A stretch of DNA of 7,209 bases from positions 1 through 7,209 of the forward strand of contig CAMUZD010000082.1 in NCBI GenBank assembly GCA_947165115.1. The letters run 5' to 3'. The position numbers and the translations under genes are program-made. Below the pieces are notes generated by a model. That model did not search any database. It worked only from the letters and a program-made list of their open reading frames with translations, and had not been told where the DNA came from. Positions 1 through 5,479 of this stretch are shown in pieces. Position 1 is the stretch's first letter, and every line of letters begins with the position of its first letter. This stretch comes from an uncultured Clostridia bacterium. Lineage in GTDB: Bacteria > Bacillota > Clostridia > Oscillospirales > Acutalibacteraceae.

Positions 1-29
1 TGGGTATTTCCTAAATCCTGATCTGCCAT
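1..29 (-). CDS. 5' end of the gene following murD (partial)
   Basis: An ATG on the minus strand at 29 to 27 opens a frame that runs out of the window. The visible residues are M-A-D-Q-D-L-G-N-T. A GGAG ribosome binding site lies at 38 to 41 (minus strand), 8 bases before the ATG, and the start is 25 bases after the murD stop, so this is probably the next gene of the same operon. In many Firmicutes the gene after murD is ftsW or spoVE, which encodes a lipid II polymerase partner of division or sporulation. Nine residues are too few to identify it, so that assignment is only a guess from gene order. Confidence 0.55.
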
Positions 30-54
30 AAAATCATCTCCATTTTAATATTTA

Positions 55-1398
55 TCAGAGTGAGTTTACGATTTGGTTGCAGTGGTCGCCTCTTTCTTCA
101 AAGCCGCTGTATTGGTCGAATGAGCTGGTGGTCGGAGAGAGAAGAACGGTGTCGCCGGGCTGAGCGAGTTTATAAGCTTCGTCAACTGCCTGAACGAGAT
201 TCTCAACGAGAATGCCGTCATCCCCGACAAGCTCCTTCACAAGGCGCGGTCCGCATACGCCGTAGCCGATGACCTTCTTGACCGAGCCGAGATTCTTTTT
301 AAGTTCATCCATTGAGAGCCCTTTTTCGAATCCGCCGACAAGCAGGATGACGCCCTTTTCAAAGGACTTGACAGCGGTGATTGTCGCGTCGGGATTCGTG
401 CCCTTGGAATCGTTGTAGTATCTCACGCCGCCGATTTCGCGCACGAATTCGATTCTGTGCTCGACTCCCTTGAATCCGGCGACGGCTTCGGTGATAATTT
501 CATTTGAAACGCCGAGCGCCTTCGCCGCCGAAACGGCGACCATGACATTCTGGAGATTGTGTTTGCCGACGAGCTTGATGACGGAAACGGGCATCACTTT
601 TTCGCCCTTGATATATATGAATCCGTCCTTGACAAAGGAATCCGTATCCTTCCTGTCGAGCGAGAAGGAATTGACTTTGCATTGGATAGGATAACGCTCC
701 GTATATTCAAGCAGAGTCGCGTCGTCGGTATTGAGGATGAATTCGTCATCCCCGCGCATATTGCGGTAAACTTCTGTTTTCGATTTATAATAATTATCGA
801 GCGAGCCCATGAAATCGACATGGTCGGGGCTGAGATTGATGATTGTCGCGACTTCGGGGCGGAATTTATCGATATTGACAAGCTGGAAATTCGAGACCTC
901 GAGGGCGAAATAATGCCCCTCTTCCTCCATGAGGTTGTAATCCATAACCATTTCACAGAGCGCGATGCCGATATTGCCGCAGAGATGCGCCTTTTCGCCG
1001 TATGCCTTATGAAGAATCTCATAGAGCAGGGTGCTGGTCGTGGTCTTGCCGTTTGAGCCGGTAATTGCCGCGAAATGCTGAGGCTTCGAGACCTGATAGG
1101 CGAGCTCGATTTCGGTTATTACGGGGACGCCGTTTTCCTCCAGTTTCAGAATCATCGGCGCTCTGTAGGGGACGCCGGGATTCTTTATCGCGAGGTCGTA
1201 TTTCTCCTCGAAAACGCTCATGCTCTGGTCGACGATTTTCACGCCGATTCCCTCAAGCATCTCCGCTTCCTTTATCTCCTCTTTCGGCTTCGTCTCCGAG
1301 AGGGTGATATCCGCGCCCAGGCGGTGAAGCACCTTGATTGCGCCGAGTCCGCTCCTGGCGAGGCCGATTACGAGAACTTTTTTACCTGAAAAATCCAT
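55..1398 (-). CDS. murD: UDP-N-acetylmuramoyl-L-alanine:D-glutamate ligase MurD
   Basis: This cytoplasmic Mur ligase adds D-glutamate to UDP-MurNAc-L-Ala, using ATP, in peptidoglycan precursor synthesis. The 447 residues are normal full length. Residues 7-23 form the N-terminal Rossmann-like nucleotide-sugar domain (VLVIGLARSG). The central ATPase domain has the P-loop GSNGKTTT at 114-121 (Lys118), the metal-site Glu167 in EVSNFQL, and SPDHVDF with His193. Lys207 aligns with the lysine that is carbamylated in E. coli MurD. GVEHRIE (311-317) and NDSKGTNPDAT (329-339) mark the hinge to the C-terminal ligase domain, which ends with the family signature FDQYSGFEERG (427-437). The ATG at 1398 is preceded by AAGGAG at 1415 to 1410. 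The gene follows a secreted SGNH hydrolase by 15 bases and is probably cotranscribed with it. EVSNFQL in place of the usual EVSSFQL is a minor variation. Confidence 0.97.
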   Translation of the reverse strand: MDFSGKKVLVIGLARSGLGAIKVLHRLGADITLSETKPKEEIKEAEMLEGIGVKIVDQSMSVFEEKYDLAIKNPGVPYRAPMILKLEENGVPVITEIELAYQVSKPQHFAAITGSNGKTTTSTLLYEILHKAYGEKAHLCGNIGIALCEMVMDYNLMEEEGHYFALEVSNFQLVNIDKFRPEVATIINLSPDHVDFMGSLDNYYKSKTEVYRNMRGDDEFILNTDDATLLEYTERYPIQCKVNSFSLDRKDTDSFVKDGFIYIKGEKVMPVSVIKLVGKHNLQNVMVAVSAAKALGVSNEIITEAVAGFKGVEHRIEFVREIGGVRYYNDSKGTNPDATITAVKSFEKGVILLVGGFEKGLSMDELKKNLGSVKKVIGYGVCGPRLVKELVGDDGILVENLVQAVDEAYKLAQPGDTVLLSPTTSSFDQYSGFEERGDHCNQIVNSL

Positions 1399-1409
1399 GA
1401 GAATAATTG

Positions 1410-1416
1410 CTCCTTA
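1410..1416 (-). promoter_or_regulatory. murD ribosome binding site fused to the upstream stop codon
   Basis: Read on the minus strand the bases are TAAGGAG: the TAA is the stop of the SGNH hydrolase gene and AAGGAG is the Shine-Dalgarno of murD, 11 bases before its ATG. Ribosomes ending the first gene sit on the start signal of the second, which suggests translational coupling (inference). The 11-base spacing is slightly long for an optimal site. Confidence 0.8.
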
Positions 1417-2259
1417 GCTGAAAAGAATTGCCATATATTTTTTGAAGAGTTTTATAAAATAACTGATGATATTGCCCTTGGATTCGCCCGAAGAACCTGT
1501 CCAGTCGATTGCGGGATTGTTGATGACGGGCTCCGTCGCAGTGCCGAGGCCGAGCGCCTTGAGCTTCTGGAGAATCAGCTTCGCGATGACGAGATTACCC
1601 TTTGAATTCGGGTGAATCGTATCCGCCGCGATGTATTCCCTCGCGTGGCCCGCAAATGCGGAGGCGACATCGACGATTGAGAACGCGCCGCCGTGAGAGG
1701 ACAGATAGCTTCTTATCGCGCCGTTAATCGTATCCGCGCCCTTCTGATAAACATCCGAGAAGAAGCCGGCGTTCGGATTATATACGGTCTGCACAAGTAT
1801 CGCCGCGGACGGATTGAGCTTCTTTATCTTTGAAATTATCGCCGAGAAATTCGCCGAAAACTTTTCGCCTATCGTATCGAACCTGCTGCCCGAGCCGAAT
1901 TTGCCGCTGATAAGCAGGCCGGCCATATTCGAGGTGAGGAAGTCGTTGCCGCCGATTGAGATTGAAATGATATTTGCCTTCTTGACGCTCGCCGCGACAT
2001 AATCGGTATCGAGATGCCTGAGAAGATTCGCGGAGGTGTAGCCGTCAATCGCGTAGTTCGCATAGTTGTATCCGTTGGTGTCGGCAACGATTTTTCCGTA
2101 GCAGGCATCCTGCGAATTCGCTATGCCCTGACCGTAGGCAATCGAGTCGCCGAGCACAACATAGGTCTTTCTGCCCGCCGCGCTGACGGATAATGCAAAC
2201 ACGCCGAAGGCCATTACAAACGCCAGCAGAAGAGCCGACATTTTCTTTAAGTTTTTCAT
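1414..2259 (-). CDS. Secreted SGNH/GDSL-family hydrolase (probable esterase)
   Basis: A 281-residue exported serine hydrolase. Residues 1-28 are a signal peptide: the basic start MKNLKK, a hydrophobic core, and a likely cut after SVSAA. The SGNH blocks are all present: block I GDSIAYG at 37-43 with nucleophile Ser39, block II Gly73 (AIDGYTS), block III GGND at 103-106 with oxyanion Asn105, and block V DTIHPN at 213-218 giving Asp213 and His216. The fold therefore looks active. The substrate cannot be read from the sequence; the family includes lipases and acetyl esterases acting on polysaccharides or peptidoglycan. The position just before murD, 15 bases apart, makes a cell-wall role plausible but unproven. 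The tail (262-281) is unusual, a short aromatic and lysine-rich amphipathic stretch after a Gly/Ser linker. The ATG at 2259 has AAGGGG at 2272 to 2267, 7 bases upstream. Confidence 0.9.
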   Translation of the reverse strand: MKNLKKMSALLLAFVMAFGVFALSVSAAGRKTYVVLGDSIAYGQGIANSQDACYGKIVADTNGYNYANYAIDGYTSANLLRHLDTDYVAASVKKANIISISIGGNDFLTSNMAGLLISGKFGSGSRFDTIGEKFSANFSAIISKIKKLNPSAAILVQTVYNPNAGFFSDVYQKGADTINGAIRSYLSSHGGAFSIVDVASAFAGHAREYIAADTIHPNSKGNLVIAKLILQKLKALGLGTATEPVINNPAIDWTGSSGESKGNIISYFIKLFKKYMAILFS

Positions 2260-2329
2260 AAAACCGCCCCTTGATTTCCGCGGCGGAACTCTTACACTTT
2301 CCCGCCCGAAAATGAGAATATTCTTTTAT

Positions 2330-2358
2330 ATTATACTATAAATATATCAATTTGTAAA
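2330..2358 (-). promoter_or_regulatory. Sigma-A-type promoter of the SGNH hydrolase-murD operon
   Basis: On the minus strand a -35 box TTTACA (2358 to 2353) is followed by a 17-base spacer and a perfect -10 box TATAAT (2335 to 2330). Transcription would start near 2323, giving a leader of about 60 bases before the ATG at 2259. This is the only good promoter seen upstream of murD, which supports cotranscription. Confidence 0.8.
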
Positions 2359-2494
2359 GTCCCCCCGTTTCCGGGGGAGAAAACGGAGGTGAAAATCCGG
2401 AATCCGACACTCGGAATCCGGAATTAAAGGGGTGTCAATCTGAGTGCTCTTGTCATCCTGAGCGGAGCGAAGGATCTCAATCACAGGCTTGCTG

Positions 2495-2520
2495 CAGGGC
2501 ACGGAGTTTTCCGCGCCCTG
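2495..2520. repeat. Stem-loop with 10 base pairs and one mismatch
   Basis: CAGGGC (2495-2500) pairs with GCCCTG (2515-2520), followed inward by an A/C mismatch, then CGGA (2502-2505) with TCCG (2510-2513) around a GTTT loop. It is followed on the plus strand by ATTTTGTTTA, so it resembles an intrinsic terminator, but no plus-strand gene precedes it. More likely it is one part of the repeat cargo. Confidence 0.6.
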
Positions 2521-2539
2521 ATTTTGTTTACCGGAGCCC

Positions 2540-2589
2540 GTAGGGGGCGACGACCCCGGCGCCCCGCAAACAGGATATGCAGAGCATAA
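2540..2589 (+). repeat. REP-like GTAG-hairpin unit, copy 1
   Basis: GTAG (2540-2543) is followed directly by a stem GGGGCG (2544-2549) paired with CGCCCC (2560-2565). Next comes a short spacer and then a triloop hairpin, TATGC-AGA-GCATA (2576-2588). The unit matches copy 2 at 2778-2824 in order and in the tail sequence CAGG(G)ATATGCRGAGCATAA, but the GC-rich stem differs in sequence while keeping its pairing. Such covariation points to selection for, or recognition of, the structure. Confidence 0.6.
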
Positions 2590-2591
2590 AA

Positions 2592-2679
2592 AGCTAAATT
2601 GACGATTTCATCGTCAGCTAAATTCATCTTTGATGAGCTGAATTGCTCCTACGGAGCAGCTAAATTCACTGCGTGAGCT
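2592..2679 (+). repeat. Four-unit array of mini-hairpins with 9-base AGCTRAATT spacers
   Basis: Four identical-class units follow each other without gaps. Each is a 9-base spacer AGCTAAATT (AGCTGAATT in unit 3) followed by a perfect hairpin with a 3-base loop: 2601-2615 (6-bp stem GACGAT, loop TTC), 2625-2635 (stem CATC, loop TTT), 2645-2657 (stem GCTCC, loop TAC) and 2667-2675 (stem CAC, loop TGC). A fifth AGCT at 2676-2679 closes the array. The stems are unrelated in sequence and only spacer and architecture are kept. The T-A and T-G pairs between spacer ends add two pairs to each stem. No function is known to me. Confidence 0.8.
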
Positions 2680-2777
2680 GTATAATATGCGCGAAGGATC
2701 TCATTAACATAAGTGTTCTTAATTATGCGATTCTTCGGCGTTTGCCTCAGAATGACAGTTTGTAGTTACAGGTAATC

Positions 2778-2824
2778 GTAGGGGCGGATATCATCCGCCC
2801 GCCTCAGGGATATGCGGAGCATAA
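2778..2824 (+). repeat. REP-like GTAG-hairpin unit, copy 2
   Basis: GTAG (2778-2781) is followed directly by an 8-bp perfect stem GGGCGGAT (2782-2789) and ATCCGCCC (2793-2800) around the 3-base loop ATC. After a short spacer comes TATGC-GGA-GCATA (2811-2823). It has the same orientation and layout as copy 1, 238 bases upstream. GTAG next to an imperfect or perfect hairpin is the hallmark of enterobacterial REP sequences recognised by RAYT transposases; the link here is by analogy only. Confidence 0.65.
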
Positions 2825-3054
2825 TGAAACAAAGTATTCAGGCTTATACCCCCGCATAAAAATTTTTCTGTATTCTTTTGTATAACTTTTTCATTCTTGT
2901 TTATTATTCTCAGTTAATTCCTTATATATCAATATTTTTACGCTTTATTATCCGATAATATGTGAACTCTGTTCTATACTGCGTTCTGTGTTTCATTCTT
3001 GTTAAAAATATGCTATACTCTGCGGGTATTTTATAAATATAAGGAGAAAACATT
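2825..3054 (+). promoter_or_regulatory. putP upstream region, with promoter and direct repeat
   Basis: AT-rich leader with no gene. The best promoter is an extended -10, TGC-TATACT, at 3011-3019, with a weak -35 (TTTCAT, 2991-2996) at 17-base spacing. A second TATACT at 2975-2980 could be a tandem promoter, but its -35 is poor. The 13-base word TTTCATTCTTGTT occurs at 2889-2901 and again at 2991-3003, where it covers the -35 region. AAGGAG at 3041-3046 lies 8 bases before the putP ATG. Confidence 0.6.
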
Positions 3055-4560
3055 ATGTTCAATGCACAGATTCTTGCCTTTGTCATGTATTTCCTTCTGA
3101 TACTCGGCATCGGCATCGTCTTCTTCATCAAGACCAAAAACGGCAACGAGAAGGATTACTTCCTCGGCGGCCGTTCAATGGGCCCCTGGGTAACCGCTCT
3201 GAGCGCTCAGGCCTCGGATATGAGCGGCTGGCTGCTGATGGGCTTCCCGGGCAGCATCCTCGCCTTCGGTATGGGCAAGGTTTGGATAGGCATCGGCCTC
3301 GCTCTGGGCACAGCTCTCAACTGGATTCTCGTCGCGAAGCGCCTTCGCAAATTCTCGGCGGCGGCAAACGACTCCATCACCATCCCCCAGTATCTCAAAA
3401 ACAGATTCCTTGAGGAAGGCAAAGCGCTCCAAATTATCTGCGCGGTCATCTTCCTTGTCTGCTTCACCGCCTATGTTGCTTCCAGCTTCCTTGCGGGCGC
3501 GAAGGTATTCAGCAAGGTTCTTCCCCAGATTTCGGAGAATACCGGCCTTATCATCTTCGCTCTTATCATCATCGCCTACACCTTCCTCGGCGGATTCAAG
3601 GCGGTCTGCTGGACCGACTTCTTCCAGGGCCTTATGATGCTCGTCGCTCTGCTCGCAGTTCCCATCCTTATCGTAAAAGCTCCGGAGTTCGCCGCTGATA
3701 AAATCACCGCCGCCTACACCATGCAGGACGGCACACAGAGCATATTCAACGCCAATCCCTTCTCGGCAACCTGGCAGGATATCGTCTCCGGCCTCGGCTG
3801 GGGCCTCGGCTACTTCGGTATGCCTCATATCCTCTTAAGATTCATGTCCGCAAAGGATTCAAAGACCATCAAGAAGTCCGCGACAATCGGCATCATCTGG
3901 GTTGTTCTTTCCCTCGGCGCCGCAATCGCAATCGCAATTCTCGGCAGAGCTCTCTACGCTGAGGAGCTCCTCGCAAACGGCATGCAGGAGAGAATCTTCA
4001 TTTACTGCACCAATCTCTTCCCCGCATTCATCGCAGGCATTCTTCTCTCGGCAGTCATCGCCGCCGCAATGAGCACTGCGGATTCACAGCTTCTCGTCGC
4101 ATCCTCATCCTTCACGAGCGATATTTATAAGCCCGTCATCAGAAAGAACGCCTCCGACAAGGAAGCTCTCTGGGTCGGCAGAATTGTTGTTCTTATCATC
4201 GCCGTCATCGCTTATTTCATCGCGAGCAGCAAATCCGAAGCGGCAAGCGGCATCATGAATCTCGTTGAAAACGCATGGGGCGGCTTCGGCGCATCCTTCG
4301 GCCCGGTCATCATCCTCTCGCTCTTCTGGAAGCGACTGACCTACAAGGGCGCAATCGCGGGCGTTGTCTGCGGCGCTCTGACCGACATTCTCTGGCTCGT
4401 ATTCGTCAACAATGCCGACAACGGCTTCTATCTCTATGAAATCGTTCCCGGCTTTATCGTCGGCCTCATCGCGGCTGTTGTCGTAACCCTCATCGACAAG
4501 GCTCCCAAGCAGGAAGTCTGCGACCTCTATGACAAGGCAGTCAGCGCCGATTTCGAATAA
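3055..4560 (+). CDS. putP: Sodium/proline symporter PutP
   Basis: A cytoplasmic-membrane carrier of the solute:sodium symporter (SSS) family that takes up L-proline with Na+. At 501 residues it is almost the size of E. coli PutP (502), and the sequence is hydrophobic throughout, consistent with the 13 membrane helices of the family. The PutP signature YFLGGRSMGPWVTALSAQAS leads into DMSGW at 55-59, where Asp55 and Ser57 match E. coli numbering exactly and Arg40 is also kept. MST at 339-341 provides Ser340 and Thr341, the helix-9 sodium ligands in E. coli. WGLGYFGMPHIL (249-260) is the conserved loop and helix thought to shape the substrate route. Identity over these motifs makes proline the likely substrate rather than pantothenate or sugars. 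No put or pro metabolic genes are adjacent, so the role (osmoprotection, nutrition or Stickland substrate supply) is open. C-ending codons dominate, which may reflect high expression. Confidence 0.95.
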   Translation: MFNAQILAFVMYFLLILGIGIVFFIKTKNGNEKDYFLGGRSMGPWVTALSAQASDMSGWLLMGFPGSILAFGMGKVWIGIGLALGTALNWILVAKRLRKFSAAANDSITIPQYLKNRFLEEGKALQIICAVIFLVCFTAYVASSFLAGAKVFSKVLPQISENTGLIIFALIIIAYTFLGGFKAVCWTDFFQGLMMLVALLAVPILIVKAPEFAADKITAAYTMQDGTQSIFNANPFSATWQDIVSGLGWGLGYFGMPHILLRFMSAKDSKTIKKSATIGIIWVVLSLGAAIAIAILGRALYAEELLANGMQERIFIYCTNLFPAFIAGILLSAVIAAAMSTADSQLLVASSSFTSDIYKPVIRKNASDKEALWVGRIVVLIIAVIAYFIASSKSEAASGIMNLVENAWGGFGASFGPVIILSLFWKRLTYKGAIAGVVCGALTDILWLVFVNNADNGFYLYEIVPGFIVGLIAAVVVTLIDKAPKQEVCDLYDKAVSADFE

Positions 4561-4613
4561 TACAGCAAGCCAAAACACAATAAAGCATAAACAAATTCCA
4601 ATATGACACACAC

Positions 4614-4640
4614 AACCCGCAGGGATGCTCCCTGCGGGTT
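4614..4640. terminator. Strong hairpin terminator between convergent putP and ogg
   Basis: An 11-bp perfect stem pairs 4614-4624 (AACCCGCAGGG) with 4630-4640 (CCCTGCGGGTT) around a 5-base ATGCT loop. The plus-strand tail is TTGAATTTTGCTGTT, a modest T-run, so it best serves putP, whose stop is 54 bases upstream. It also lies 16 bases beyond the stop of the minus-strand glycosylase gene. Its minus-strand tail is only a GT-rich run, so two-way termination is possible but weaker on that side. Confidence 0.85.
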
Positions 4641-4656
4641 GAATTTTGCTGTTAAG

Positions 4657-5469
4657 TTATCCTCTGTTCCTGCGCCAGTGGAAGAGGTATTGCTGGGCGA
4701 TGCCGCGGACGCCGTCGGTGCAGGAGGGCAGGCCGTCGGGGTAGGTTTCGGAGAGGATGCGTTTCACCCAGACATCGACCGGCAGGGCGTCAACCTTGCC
4801 GAAGCCGTAGAGCAGAGTGCAGGCCGCAACCTTGTCGCCGACCCCCTTGATTTTTTTGAGCTCCTCCGCCGCCTCTTCGAGAGGGAGAGAATCGATTTTT
4901 ACAAAATCGACCGTGCCGTCGGCGACCTTTCCGGCCGCATCGATTATATATTTATTTCTGAATCCCGCGCGAAGGGGCGCAAGTTTTTCCACACCCGCTT
5001 CAATTATCCTTTCGGGGGCGGGAAATGAATAATCACCGCCGCCGAGGTCATCGCCGAAAGACTCACACAGGCGTTCGATTATGCCCTTTATCCTCGGGAT
5101 ATTGTTATTCTGTGAAATGATGAACGAGCAGAGCGCCTCCCAGGGCTCCTGCCTGAGAATTCTTATGCCCGGGCAGAATTCCACAGCCTCTCTGAGGGCG
5201 GGATCGGCCTTAAACGAATCACAGAGAGCATCATAATCGCGGTCGAGGTCGAAATATCCGCGCCAGATATTCTCAAAATCGGCTTCGGTGCATCCCTCAA
5301 ACACGATTTTTCCGTCTTTTTCATACAGAGACAGCGGCTTGCCGAATGCCACTCCGTGCCACCCTCCGCCGGGCGATATTTCCTTCCAGCGGAACGCCTG
5401 TCCGCAGTCGAGCGTCAGGGCGATATCGAAGCATTTTTTGTCAATAGTCTTTGTTAATTTTCTATTCAT
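4657..5469 (-). CDS. ogg: 8-oxoguanine DNA glycosylase/AP lyase, OGG1 type
   Basis: A base-excision-repair enzyme that removes 8-oxoguanine and nicks the abasic site. From the chosen ATG it has 270 residues. Residues about 1-100 are the N-terminal OGG domain with CGQAFRWK (22-29); Gly23 matches the human OGG1 Gly42 that senses 8-oxoguanine. QNNNIPRIKGI (120-130) matches the human Asn149/Arg154 region that contacts the orphan cytosine (Asn121, Arg126), and Arg171 may correspond to Arg204. The HhH-GPD motif KGVGDKVAACTLL (208-220) carries the Schiff-base lysine Lys213 and Cys217 (human Lys249 and Cys253). Asp232 in PVDVW is the catalytic aspartate, at the same 19-residue distance as in human OGG1. 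Automated annotation may call it a 3-methyladenine glycosylase, but these residues favour OGG. It lies downstream of nth on the same strand, across a 174-base gap. Confidence 0.92.
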   Translation of the reverse strand: MNRKLTKTIDKKCFDIALTLDCGQAFRWKEISPGGGWHGVAFGKPLSLYEKDGKIVFEGCTEADFENIWRGYFDLDRDYDALCDSFKADPALREAVEFCPGIRILRQEPWEALCSFIISQNNNIPRIKGIIERLCESFGDDLGGGDYSFPAPERIIEAGVEKLAPLRAGFRNKYIIDAAGKVADGTVDFVKIDSLPLEEAAEELKKIKGVGDKVAACTLLYGFGKVDALPVDVWVKRILSETYPDGLPSCTDGVRGIAQQYLFHWRRNRG

Positions 5470-5473
5470 AAAT

Positions 5474-5479
5474 TTCCTT
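5474..5479 (-). promoter_or_regulatory. Ribosome binding site that fixes the ogg start
   Basis: AAGGAA on the minus strand lies 4 bases before the ATG at 5469. An in-frame TTG at 5529 would add 20 residues (including CFIHNLRKF) but has no Shine-Dalgarno, and the added residues do not look like the OGG domain. The ATG also places the conserved CGQAFRWK near residue 22, as expected for compact bacterial OGGs. Confidence 0.75.

Larger units (their letters stand above)
2451..2757. repeat. Hairpin element, apparently split by a 211-bp insertion
   Basis: The ends are inverted: TGTCATCCTGAG at 2451-2462 pairs with CTCAGAATGACA at 2746-2757 (11 of 12). Inside them, CGAAGGATC at 2468-2476 pairs with GATTCTTCG at 2729-2737 (eight Watson-Crick pairs plus one G-T), and ATTAA at 2703-2707 pairs with TTAAT at 2719-2723. 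The 13-base word GCGAAGGATCTCA occurs twice, at 2467-2479 and 2691-2703. Removing 2480-2690 and one copy leaves an 83-bp hairpin-shaped element. The 13-base direct repeat may thus be a target-site duplication, although partial duplication of the element is an alternative. Confidence 0.6.
2361..2824. repeat. Intergenic palindrome mosaic (non-coding)
   Basis: About 460 bases with no credible reading frame, made largely of short inverted repeats. In order: overlapping hairpins at 2362-2386; a triloop hairpin at 2403-2415; an arm of a split element at 2451-2479; a long hairpin at 2495-2520; a GTAG-hairpin unit at 2540-2589; a four-unit mini-hairpin array at 2592-2679; the other arm of the split element at 2691-2757; and a second GTAG-hairpin unit at 2778-2824. 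The word TGTCAATCTGAG at 2433-2444 looks like a further degenerate end sequence. The composition and density of palindromes differ sharply from the AT-rich promoter DNA on either side. This is probably a landing zone for small non-autonomous repeats (inference). Confidence 0.75.

Noticed and set aside
559..1056. Long plus-strand frame (165 codons) opposite murD
   Set aside because: It is antisense to a full-length, well-conserved murD, has no ribosome binding site of note and encodes no recognisable protein.
2495..2530. Intrinsic terminator on the plus strand
   Set aside because: The hairpin and T-rich tail fit, but no gene or promoter lies upstream on that strand and it sits inside the repeat mosaic.
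2592..2679. CRISPR array
   Set aside because: The constant part is only 9 bases, and the variable parts are 9 to 15 bases and self-complementary; no CRISPR array has this form.
2445..2763. Target-site duplication flanking the outer hairpin element
   Set aside because: The bases just outside 2451 and 2757 do not match each other, so the outer element shows no duplication.
2922..3146. Minus-strand frame of 74 codons covering the putP promoter and start
   Set aside because: It overlaps the putP start and promoter, has no supporting signals and no family resemblance.
3175..3828. Minus-strand frame of 217 codons opposite putP
   Set aside because: It arises from the codon bias of putP on the other strand; the product is acidic and low-complexity-like with no motif.
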